A DNA stretch of 8,472 bases from assembly GCA_024277955.1 (NCBI GenBank), contig JAJRUE010000209.1, forward strand, positions 1 to 8,472, read 5' to 3'. The position numbers and the translations under genes are program-made. Below the pieces are notes generated by a model. That model made no database searches. It was not told the origin of the DNA and was given only the letters and a program-made list of their open reading frames with translations. Source of the stretch: Alphaproteobacteria bacterium (lineage in GTDB: Bacteria > Pseudomonadota > Alphaproteobacteria > Rhodobacterales > Rhodobacteraceae). How positions within the stretch are numbered: the first letter of the stretch is position 1; each line of letters opens with the position of its first letter. This document shows positions 1 through 5,623 of the stretch, piece after piece.

Positions 1-55
1 CCGATCAAACTCTAAAACGGTCCCTTGCGACCAAGCCTGTATCGATCCGACCACC

Positions 56-92
56 GCCACTGCACGCCATGAATGGCGTGGCGTGCAGTGGC
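56..92. repeat. 13-bp perfect inverted repeat (stem-loop)
   Basis: GCCACTGCACGCC at 56-68 is exactly complementary to GGCGTGCAGTGGC at 80-92, with an 11-nt spacer. Part of the stem can instead form a smaller competing hairpin: CGCCAT at 65-70 against ATGGCG at 73-78. It lies beyond the 3' end of the minus-strand kinase gene. On the plus strand it is followed by CTCCCTTTT, on the minus strand by a G-rich sequence without a T run. It could therefore terminate a plus-strand transcript entering from the left, or protect the 3' end of the minus-strand one. The structure is certain; the role is inferred. Confidence 0.8.
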
Positions 93-116
93 TCCCTTTT
101 GCCGCAGATGCCGACA

Positions 117-141
117 AAAGTCATAAGACAAGCCTGTCTTA
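117..141 (-). terminator. Candidate intrinsic terminator after the kinase gene
   Basis: TAAGACA (124-130) and TGTCTTA (135-141) form a perfect 7-bp stem with a 4-nt loop, starting 8 nt past the stop codon of the minus-strand kinase gene. On the minus strand the stem is followed by TGACTTTTG, a short interrupted T run. The stem is AT-rich for this genome, so termination may be weak. The larger stem-loop at 56-92 lies just beyond and may act with it. Confidence 0.45.
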
Positions 142-148
142 GTTTGCC

Positions 149-1129
149 TTACGGCCCCGGCGCGCCGCCATCCAGGAATTCGCGCGCCAAGCGCACCGCC
201 CGCCCGGCGTAGAACGCTTGGCGCGGGTCTCCGGGGCGGGCGCGCGACACGATCCAGCCGCATGATGCCAGCGCCCGGATCAACGTGAACATTTCCACCA
301 GCGCCACCGCGTTTTCCGGCATCGGCCGCCGGCTGCGGTATCCTTCGATCAGGGACTGCGCCAGCTGGGCGGCGTTCGGCGCGCCGACGTTTTGCGACAA
401 CGCCACGCCCAGATCGTAGAACCGAAAGCCGAAACCGCAGTCGTCGAAATCGATCAGCGCCAGGCCGGCTTCGTCCAGCAACAGGTTTTCGCGCAGCGGA
501 TCGGCGTGGATCATGCCAAAGTCGGCGCCTTCGCGGCGATAGCGGGCCAGCGCGCCAAGCGCCGCCTCGCGGGCTTCCAGCAGCAGGTCGCGCTGGCGCA
601 GGCCCAGTGCCGGGTTGGTCCAGAAACGGCCCCACAAGGGGGCGTCGCCCAGCAACCCGTCTTCATCCCAGTAGGGGCGTTGGTACTGGGACGGCAGGTC
701 CAGCCGGTCGGCGGCGTCGTGCAACTGGGCAAGCAGCACGCCCAGGGCGCGAAACAACCCGGCCTGCTGTGTTTCGTTGCCCTCCAGCGCGGTGCCGGCG
801 CGCCCGACCGGGGTTCCGTAGAACCAGCGCACCGCGCTGGCCAGGCGGCCCTCGATACGCACCACCAGCCGTCCTTCGGTGGTGGCCACCGGCGGCGGGC
901 AGCGAAACCCGGATGCCGCCAGCAAATGGGTAAAGGCCAGTTCCGAATTTATTGCGCCTTCGCCCTGGTAGCCCGGGCGATGCAGGCGCAGCGCCACGTG
1001 CCGGCCATCGCGCAGCAGCACTTCGAAAACAGTGTTCTCGCGCTTGGCGACCAACCTTGGCGGCTTTTCGGCGCCGCCCCAGGCTTCGGCCGCCAGGCTG
1101 GCCAGATGTTGCGCTTCGGCGTCTCTCAA
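149..1129 (-). CDS. APH-fold phosphotransferase, probable small-molecule (amino-alcohol or hydroxylysine type) kinase
   Basis: A 326-residue cytoplasmic kinase of the aminoglycoside phosphotransferase / homoserine kinase II fold. The N-lobe contains the strand VALRLHRPGY (45-54). The catalytic loop is MIHADPLREN (206-215), giving the HxD...N signature with H208, D210 as base and N215. The metal-binding motif is DFDD (227-230). No ATG exists near the N-terminus; the best start is TTG at 1129, which overlaps the stop of the upstream PLP enzyme (TTGA), so translation is probably coupled. Pairing with an AGXT2L-type phospho-lyase gene makes a substrate such as hydroxylysine or ethanolamine more likely than an antibiotic, because hydroxylysine kinase of animals belongs to this fold. 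That substrate is inference from context. Homoserine or choline kinase-like activity is an alternative. Family call is firm, substrate unknown. Confidence 0.85.
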   Translation of the reverse strand: MRDAEAQHLASLAAEAWGGAEKPPRLVAKRENTVFEVLLRDGRHVALRLHRPGYQGEGAINSELAFTHLLAASGFRCPPPVATTEGRLVVRIEGRLASAVRWFYGTPVGRAGTALEGNETQQAGLFRALGVLLAQLHDAADRLDLPSQYQRPYWDEDGLLGDAPLWGRFWTNPALGLRQRDLLLEAREAALGALARYRREGADFGMIHADPLRENLLLDEAGLALIDFDDCGFGFRFYDLGVALSQNVGAPNAAQLAQSLIEGYRSRRPMPENAVALVEMFTLIRALASCGWIVSRARPGDPRQAFYAGRAVRLAREFLDGGAPGP

Positions 1130-2385
1130 CTGCCCGGTATCCGGCCAAACGCCCGGGCGAGGGCGACCAGGGCGAAATCCGCGTGTTCGCGCCCGAACAC
1201 CAACGGCGGGCGCAGTTTCAGGATGTTGTCATGGCGGCCGATCCGGCCGATCAACACCTTTTCGCGCTTCAATTCCTCGACCAACCGATGCGCAAGTTCC
1301 GGCGCCGGGGCGCCGTCTTCGCCCACCAGTTCCACCCCAAAGAACAGCCCGCGCCCACGCACCCCGGCGATCGCGGGATGGTCCAGCGTGCGCAGACCGG
1401 CCAGCATGTAATCCCCCATCGCCTGGGCGTTTGCCACGAGGCCTTCGTCTTCGATCACCCGCAGCGTCGCCATTGCCGCGGCGGCCGAAACCGGGTTGCC
1501 GCCGAAGGTGCTGAAAAAGCCGAAGGCCTGGCGGAACTCGGCCATGATTTCGGGGCGGGTGATGACGGCGGCCACCGGATGCCCGTTGGCCATCGGTTTG
1601 CCTACGGTGACGACATCGGGGCGGAACCCCATGAAGTCGTGCCCCCACCAGTGCGACCCGAGCCGCCCGAACCCCGGCTGCACCTCATCGCACAGCACCA
1701 GCCCTCGGGCGCGCCGGACCACCCCGGCGGCGGCGTCCATGAACCCCGGCGCCACGTCGGGCAGGCCTTCGTTGGCAAAGATCGGGTCCAGCATGAACCC
1801 GGCGAATCCGAACCCGGTTTCTTCCAGCTCGACGATGGCGCGCGCCATGTTGCGGGCGAATTTTTCCGCGCCTTCGGGGCCGGGCGGCAGCTTGTCGGGG
1901 GCCGGGATAAGCCGCACATGCCCCGGCTGGCCGCCGATCGGCGGGCGGCGCGCCGACAGCTGGCTGACCGCCGTGGTGTTGCCGTGATAGGTGGTGTCGG
2001 TGGCGATGAAGCCGCGTTTTCCGGTCATCGCCTGGGCCATGCGCAGCGCGATATCGTTGGCTTCAGAGCCCGAACACACCATGATCGCCTGGTTCAGATC
2101 ATGGTCAAGCTTGCCGGTCAGCGCCTCGATATAGTCCAGCACGGTTTCGTGCAGATAGCGCGTGTGCGTGTTCAGCCGCGCGGCCTGGTCGGCGATCGCG
2201 CGCACCACCCGCGGGTGGCAATGGCCCACATGCGGCACGTTGTTGTAGCAGTCCAGATAGCGGGTTCCGGCGCTGTCCCACAGCCAGACCCCCTGGCCCT
2301 TCACCAGGTGCAGCGGCTCGTCATAAAACGTCGGCACGTTCGGCCCCATCAGCCGGCGTCGGCGCGCGACCAGATCCTCAACCAT
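1126..2385 (-). CDS. Class III PLP-dependent enzyme, AGXT2L-like (probable O-phospho-amine phospho-lyase)
   Basis: A 419-residue fold-type I PLP enzyme of aminotransferase class III. Visible landmarks are YLDCYNNVPHVGHCHP (43-58), the cofactor phosphate loop GSEAN (106-110), the ring-stacking YHG (133-135), DEV with D233 contacting the pyridine nitrogen, the Schiff-base lysine K263 in TVGKPMANGHPVA, FGGNP (294-298), and R392 in LKLRPPL. The YLDCxNNVxHVGHCHP and GKPMxNGHPVA signatures match the animal enzymes that split phosphoethanolamine or 5-phosphohydroxylysine into aldehyde, ammonia and phosphate, more closely than ordinary ornithine or GABA transaminases (from memory, not aligned). The ATG at 2385 is preceded by GGGGGAAGC, a good ribosome site. 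The kinase gene overlapping its end would supply the phosphorylated substrate. A plain omega-transaminase remains possible. Confidence 0.9.
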   Translation of the reverse strand: MVEDLVARRRRLMGPNVPTFYDEPLHLVKGQGVWLWDSAGTRYLDCYNNVPHVGHCHPRVVRAIADQAARLNTHTRYLHETVLDYIEALTGKLDHDLNQAIMVCSGSEANDIALRMAQAMTGKRGFIATDTTYHGNTTAVSQLSARRPPIGGQPGHVRLIPAPDKLPPGPEGAEKFARNMARAIVELEETGFGFAGFMLDPIFANEGLPDVAPGFMDAAAGVVRRARGLVLCDEVQPGFGRLGSHWWGHDFMGFRPDVVTVGKPMANGHPVAAVITRPEIMAEFRQAFGFFSTFGGNPVSAAAAMATLRVIEDEGLVANAQAMGDYMLAGLRTLDHPAIAGVRGRGLFFGVELVGEDGAPAPELAHRLVEELKREKVLIGRIGRHDNILKLRPPLVFGREHADFALVALARAFGRIPGS

Positions 2386-2472
2386 GCTTCCCCCAAGAAT
2401 ACATGGTCAATCTAGGCGGCGAAACCGCGACTTGCCAGCCTTTCCGGTCTGGCGCGGCGGTTTGGCGGCGGC

Positions 2473-2892
2473 TTACTCGTCGTCGCGCACCTTGCCGCGC
2501 AGCGATTTCAGCGAGGCGCGGCGGGTCTTGGCCTCAAGGCGGCGGCGTTTCGAGCCCAGCGTCGGGCGTGTCGGCACCCGGCGCTTGGGGCGTTGGGCCG
2601 CCTGTCGGATCAGCTCGGCCAGCCGGGCGCGGGCGATGTCGCGGTTGCGCGCCTGGCTGCGGGTTTCGTCGCAGCGGATCACCAGCGCTCCGTCGCGTGT
2701 CCAGCGCCGCCCGGCCAGCCGTTTGAGCCGCGCCTTTACCGGTTCGGGCAGGTTCGGGCTGCGGGCGGCTTCAAAGCGCAGTTCGACCGCGGTGGACACC
2801 TTGTTGACGTTCTGCCCGCCGGGGCCTGAGGCTCGGGTGAACTGTTCGCTCAACTCCCAGTCTTCGATGGTTATGTCGTCATTGATCCGCAT
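2473..2892 (-). CDS. arfB: Alternative ribosome-rescue peptidyl-tRNA hydrolase ArfB (YaeJ/ICT1 family)
   Basis: ArfB enters ribosomes stalled without a stop codon and hydrolyses the peptidyl-tRNA, as a backup to trans-translation. From the ATG at 2892 the protein has 139 residues, the same size as E. coli ArfB (140). The catalytic GGQ lies in SGPGGQNVNKVST (residues 22-34). The basic C-terminal tail that threads into the empty mRNA channel is present as RRVPTRPT and SLKSLRGKVR. An upstream in-frame TTG (2928) would add 12 arginine-rich residues unlike the family, so ATG 2892 is preferred; its ribosome site is weak (GGCGGAA about 10 nt upstream). A strong terminator ends 37 nt upstream and no obvious promoter lies between, so expression may depend on readthrough. 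The gene precedes the PLP enzyme by 87 nt. Confidence 0.93.
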   Translation of the reverse strand: MRINDDITIEDWELSEQFTRASGPGGQNVNKVSTAVELRFEAARSPNLPEPVKARLKRLAGRRWTRDGALVIRCDETRSQARNRDIARARLAELIRQAAQRPKRRVPTRPTLGSKRRRLEAKTRRASLKSLRGKVRDDE

Positions 2893-2928
2893 GATGCGCA
2901 GTTTCCGCCGCACGGCGACCGGGGCCAA

Positions 2929-2960
2929 GGGAAAAGGGTCGCCGGATGTCGGCGACCCTT
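2929..2960 (-). terminator. Strong intrinsic terminator upstream of arfB
   Basis: On the minus strand AAGGGTCGCCG pairs perfectly over 11 bp with CGGCGACCCTT around a 5-nt loop (arms 2950-2960 and 2934-2944). The last stem bases run into TTTTCCC (2935-2929). The T tract follows the stem only on the minus strand, so it ends transcription coming from the yhhQ / micropeptide side. It lies 70 nt after the micropeptide stop codon and 37 nt before the arfB start. Confidence 0.85.
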
Positions 2961-3029
2961 CGAGTTCTTCAGGAGACGGGCCAGTTAGAGCCTGGGCCCA
3001 ATCAAAAGCGTTTCAGCCTTCGGGTTGCC

Positions 3030-3086
3030 TCAGACTGCGGTCCTTCTGACTGTTCCGACCTCTTTCTCCACCATCACTCTAGACAC
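3030..3086 (-). CDS. Putative 18-residue micropeptide or leader peptide
   Basis: A GTG-initiated ORF encodes VSRVMVEKEVGTVRRTAV (first residue Met when initiated) and ends at TGA 3032-3030. The start choice rests on a very strong Shine-Dalgarno sequence, AAAGGAGGT, with 7 nt between GGAGG and GTG; the ATG at codon 5 would be too far away (19 nt). The peptide is charged (R, E, K), with no membrane segment and no run of one regulated amino acid as in classical biosynthetic attenuators. It sits between yhhQ and arfB with its own TTGACA box upstream and a strong terminator downstream. I do not recognise it as a named family. It may be a free micropeptide, part of a dual-function sRNA, or a leader whose translation controls arfB. 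Confidence 0.5.
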   Translation of the reverse strand: MSRVMVEKEVGTVRRTAV

Positions 3087-3102
3087 TGGACCACCTCCTT
3101 TC
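3086..3102 (-). promoter_or_regulatory. Hyper-extended Shine-Dalgarno sequence of the micropeptide
   Basis: The minus-strand sequence GAAAGGAGGTGGTCCAG is complementary over all 17 nt, with a single G-U wobble, to CUGGAUCACCUCCUUUC at the 3' end of bacterial 16S rRNA. Ordinary Shine-Dalgarno sites pair over 4 to 8 nt. The last G is also the first base of the GTG start codon. Such a site should recruit ribosomes very efficiently, or hold them in place. Confidence 0.8.
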
Positions 3103-3120
3103 GTTGATTACCGATAGGGG

Positions 3121-3149
3121 CAGGTTGGCACAGATTTCGTGTTTGTCAA
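3121..3149 (-). promoter_or_regulatory. Candidate promoter of the micropeptide transcript
   Basis: A perfect TTGACA -35 hexamer reads on the minus strand from 3149 to 3144, starting 6 nt after the yhhQ stop codon. At 16-17 nt spacing the possible -10 box (around CAACCTG, 3127-3121) matches the consensus poorly. A start of transcription near 3115-3110 would give an RNA of about 180 nt up to the terminator. The TTGACA is plain; that it works as a promoter is inference. Confidence 0.35.
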
Positions 3150-3155
3150 AATGTT

Positions 3156-3776
3156 TTACACAACCTGTGGCAGCATTCTGCGCACGATGATGCGAAAAGG
3201 GGCCAGCGCGATCAGCGCCAGCGACAGTTTCACACCCCAGTCCGCCACCGCCAGAGATACCCACAGCGGCACCTGCGGGCCGACGCCCAGCATCGGCAGA
3301 ACCTCGCCCGCCCAGCTGACATCGTTGGCCGGCTCGACAAAGCTGAGCGTGGCGGAAAAGGCGATGGTGAAGAACAGCGCGGTATCGACGCTTGAACCCA
3401 CCAGCGTGCTGATCAGTGGCGCGCGCCACCAGCGCCCCTGGCGGAAGCGGTGGAACACCGCCACGTCCAGCATCTGCGCGCTGAGAAACGCCAGCCCCGA
3501 CCCGAACGCGATCCGCCAGGTGACCAGCGGGCCGAATTCGCCGATGATCTGGGTGCCGACAAAGGAACTGAGCACGCCGGCAACGAAGCCCGCGAACACC
3601 ACCTTGCGCGCCATCGACGGCCCGTAGACGCGGTTCATCACGTCGGTGACCAGAAAGGCAAAGGGGTAGGTGAAGGCGCCCCAGGTCAGCCATTGGCCGA
3701 ACAGGAACTGCACCAGGATATTGGATGCCACCACGATGGCGGCCATGGCGATGACGCCGGGCAAAAGTCGTTTCAT
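3156..3776 (-). CDS. yhhQ: Queuosine-precursor transporter (YhhQ/VUT family)
   Basis: An inner-membrane protein of 206 residues that takes up the 7-deazaguanine precursors (preQ0/preQ1) used for queuosine modification of tRNA wobble positions. It has about six hydrophobic segments and the family signatures TDVMNRVYG (44-52), QMLDVAVFHRFRQGRWW (101-117), and STLVGSSVDTALFF (123-136). ATG 3776 is chosen because GGAAAAAAC lies just upstream. An in-frame ATG at 3827 would add 17 charged residues before the first membrane segment and lacks a ribosome site. The gene follows the phytase-like gene by 93 nt, and that leader can fold (separate entry). Its role in salvage rather than synthesis follows from the family; no queuosine biosynthesis gene is visible nearby. 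Confidence 0.9.
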   Translation of the reverse strand: MKRLLPGVIAMAAIVVASNILVQFLFGQWLTWGAFTYPFAFLVTDVMNRVYGPSMARKVVFAGFVAGVLSSFVGTQIIGEFGPLVTWRIAFGSGLAFLSAQMLDVAVFHRFRQGRWWRAPLISTLVGSSVDTALFFTIAFSATLSFVEPANDVSWAGEVLPMLGVGPQVPLWVSLAVADWGVKLSLALIALAPFRIIVRRMLPQVV

Positions 3777-3869
3777 GTCTGTTTTTTCCGTTTTGACAAG
3801 GTAGTCGGAGACTTGGCCCCCGCGCATCGGGGACGGCGCGTCCTACCGCCGCGCGCGGCGCAAATCAAG
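3777..3869 (-). other. Structured 5' leader / intergenic region of yhhQ
   Basis: This 93-nt gap begins just after the phytase-like stop codon with a GC palindrome (CGCCGCGCGCGGCG on the minus strand), which may help end that transcript. Next, GGTAG (3847-3843) can pair with CTACC (3804-3800), enclosing a CCCCG/CGGGG hairpin (3832-3818). A rival small hairpin AGTC/GACT (3813-3803), extended by CAAG/CTTG, uses part of the same bases, so two folds exclude each other. A queuosine-precursor transporter is a classic target of preQ1 riboswitches, but I cannot match this sequence to preQ1-I, -II or -III. Regulatory function is speculative. Confidence 0.3.
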
Positions 3870-4790
3870 CTATTCGTTGCCCGGTGTTTCGATCCGGTAT
3901 TCCACGAACTCGGTCCGTTGGAAGGCGCGGAAATTGTCGTCCGAGATCATCGTGATCCGGATATCCCCGGTCGTGTCGCGCCAGACCGCGATGCCTTCCA
4001 GGTTGTCGTGCTGGCCCGATGGAGTTTCCAGCAGGGTTTCTTCGTCGCTGATGCCGTTGTCGTCCAGCCGCATCCGGCGAATGCGCGTTTCGAACCCCCA
4101 GACCCCGTTGAAATAGCGCTCAAGCAGGTAAAACAGCCCGTCGGGGCCGAAATCTCCGCCCACGGTCAGGAAGGGGCCGCGCCGGGGGATGGCGGCGATC
4201 TTCGTCCATTTGCCGTCGCGCAACCGGTAGACCGGAAACGGCCGCGTCAGCACGCCCGACCGTTCCGGCAGCGTATAAAGATCGCCCGCCGCATCGATCG
4301 CAAGCGTTTCCAGCGACGAATTGTTCTGAAAATCCTTGAAGTCCGGGTGGCTCGGCATCTTGTGCGCCTTGCCGCCGGGTTCGGTGTAGTGCCAGACCCG
4401 GTGATAGCCCTCGAAGGACACGAAGATATCGCCCTCGGGCGACACCGCCAGCCCTTCGGCGTCGTCCCAGACGCCTTCGGTGGGCTTGCCGCGGGTGTCG
4501 TGCAGCGCAACCAGCGCGCTGCTGGTGACGCCGGTGATCGGCCCGTCCGGGGTGGCGCGCTGAAACTGGCCCTTGACGATTGCGCCGGCGTCGCTGACGG
4601 TGACAAAGTCACGCCCGTCGGCGCTGACCTCCAAGCCGGAAAACCCGCCAAAGCCGTCATCCGGCAGTGACCAGCGCCAGGCGCCGACGAACACGGCCTT
4701 GCCGCGTGTTTCGGCCAGCCCCGCCCAGCCGGTCCAGCCGGCGGCAAGCCCTGCGGCCAGGATCAGCCCTAGCGCAAGACGGCGGTGCAT
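3870..4790 (-). CDS. Exported phytase-like / esterase-like beta-propeller protein
   Basis: A 306-residue protein with an N-terminal signal or anchor segment (basic MHRR, then a hydrophobic stretch to about residue 23), so it acts in or facing the periplasm. The rest shows repeating propeller blades: FGGFSGLEVSADG (47-59), DDAEGLAVSPEGDIFVSFEG (109-128), SLETLAIDAAGDLYTLPE (159-176), FGPDGLFYLLER (214-225) and HDNLEGIAVWRD (261-272). This pattern fits the family annotated 'esterase-like activity of phytase'. The true substrate of such proteins is mostly unknown and I do not claim phytase activity. ATG 4790 lies inside the end of mepA (22-nt overlap) with no clear Shine-Dalgarno, suggesting translational coupling. 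Likely the last gene of the permease-mepA operon. Confidence 0.85.
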   Translation of the reverse strand: MHRRLALGLILAAGLAAGWTGWAGLAETRGKAVFVGAWRWSLPDDGFGGFSGLEVSADGRDFVTVSDAGAIVKGQFQRATPDGPITGVTSSALVALHDTRGKPTEGVWDDAEGLAVSPEGDIFVSFEGYHRVWHYTEPGGKAHKMPSHPDFKDFQNNSSLETLAIDAAGDLYTLPERSGVLTRPFPVYRLRDGKWTKIAAIPRRGPFLTVGGDFGPDGLFYLLERYFNGVWGFETRIRRMRLDDNGISDEETLLETPSGQHDNLEGIAVWRDTTGDIRITMISDDNFRAFQRTEFVEYRIETPGNE

Positions 4791-5623
4791 TGACGTGGCA
4801 GATCGGCCAGCAGCAGTTCGGGCCGCGGTTTGCGTTTCGGCCCCGGCGGGGGCGGGTTCAGGATGTCATCGACCCATTTCTGGGCCGCGGCGCAGCCATC
4901 GCCCGGCGGCGGAGGCGCTTGGTCGACGCAGCCGCGCAGGCCCTTGGGGCAGGCCAGGCGCACGTGGAAATGATAGTGATGGCCCCACCATGGGCGCACC
5001 TTGCGCAGCCAGGACCGGTCGCCGCGCGCATCCTTGCACATCTGCACCTTGGCGCCGGGAAAGACAAAGATCCGCGCCACTGCCGGATCGCGCGCCGCCG
5101 CCCGGATCAGTTTCATGTGCTGGCGCGTCCACTTGCCGTTCACATAGGCGCCCTTGGCCCGGCGCATGGAAATCGACGAAATGTTTTCCCGTTCGGCGCG
5201 CGTAAGGTTCAGCCGTTTGGGCGGCAGCATCCAGATATCCACATCCAGCCCGATCTGGTGGCTTGCGTGCCCGGTCAGCATCGGCCCGCCGCGCGGCTGC
5301 GACATGTCGCCCACGTAGATCCCCTTCCAGCCCCGCATCCGCGCCGCCTTGCGTGACAGCCTCTCGATGAAAGCGATCAGGTCGGGGTGGCCCCAGTTCC
5401 GGTTCCGGCTGAGCCGCATCGCCTGCCAGGTCGGCCCGGTTTCGGGCAGTTGCACAGCGCCGGCCAGACAGCCCTTGGCGTAGCTGCCAAAGGCCGCGGG
5501 GCGCTGCAAAGACGGCCCCGACTGGTGCCCGAACAGCTGGCGCGCCGGGGTCTGCGCCATCAGTGGCGCGGCGGCAAGCCCCGCCAGCAGGGCCAGCAAG
5601 GTTACGAGGTTTGGTCGGCCCAT
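4769..5623 (-). CDS. mepA: Penicillin-insensitive murein endopeptidase MepA
   Basis: A zinc metallopeptidase that cuts the D-alanyl-meso-diaminopimelate cross-links of peptidoglycan in the periplasm. The 284-residue protein starts with a signal peptide (hydrophobic residues 5-20, likely cleavage after LMA at 23). The LAS-type zinc site is complete: H122 and D129 in TGHASHQIGLDVD, and H215, H218 and H220 in WWGHHYHFH. The cysteine-rich end (C225, C232, C244, C279) and proline-rich tail ending LPRQCTAVL match E. coli MepA, so the C-terminus is intact. ATG 5623 is chosen because the signal peptide begins there and GGAG lies 10 nt upstream; the reading frame is open much further but inside the permease gene. 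It overlaps the permease by 22 nt and the next gene by 22 nt. Confidence 0.94.
   Translation of the reverse strand: MGRPNLVTLLALLAGLAAAPLMAQTPARQLFGHQSGPSLQRPAAFGSYAKGCLAGAVQLPETGPTWQAMRLSRNRNWGHPDLIAFIERLSRKAARMRGWKGIYVGDMSQPRGGPMLTGHASHQIGLDVDIWMLPPKRLNLTRAERENISSISMRRAKGAYVNGKWTRQHMKLIRAAARDPAVARIFVFPGAKVQMCKDARGDRSWLRKVRPWWGHHYHFHVRLACPKGLRGCVDQAPPPPGDGCAAAQKWVDDILNPPPPGPKRKPRPELLLADLPRQCTAVLR

Noticed and set aside
12..635. Minus-strand ORF covering the left end
   Set aside because: Out of frame with the kinase, arginine/proline-rich and without motifs.
952..2415. Long plus-strand ORF (487 codons) opposite the PLP enzyme
   Set aside because: Composition is rich in R, H, Q and P with no recognisable motif. 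It is antisense to a clear PLP enzyme and is an artefact of high third-position GC.
2960..3100. SRP RNA or tmRNA
   Set aside because: GGAACAGTCAGAAGGACC only vaguely recalls the SRP tetraloop region, and no tmRNA tag (ANDN...ALAA) or tRNA-like end is present.
3079..3110. Plus-strand resemblance to the end of 16S rRNA (TGGACCACCTCCTTTC)
   Set aside because: No other rRNA sequence is next to it. It is simply the complement of the extended ribosome site on the minus strand.
3777..3869. Known preQ1 riboswitch
   Set aside because: The conserved preQ1-I, -II and -III core sequences were not found, so it is reported only as a possible structured leader.
3450..4670. Long plus-strand ORF (406 codons) opposite yhhQ and the phytase-like gene
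   Set aside because: It spans two well-supported genes on the other strand and the gap between them, with shadow-like composition.
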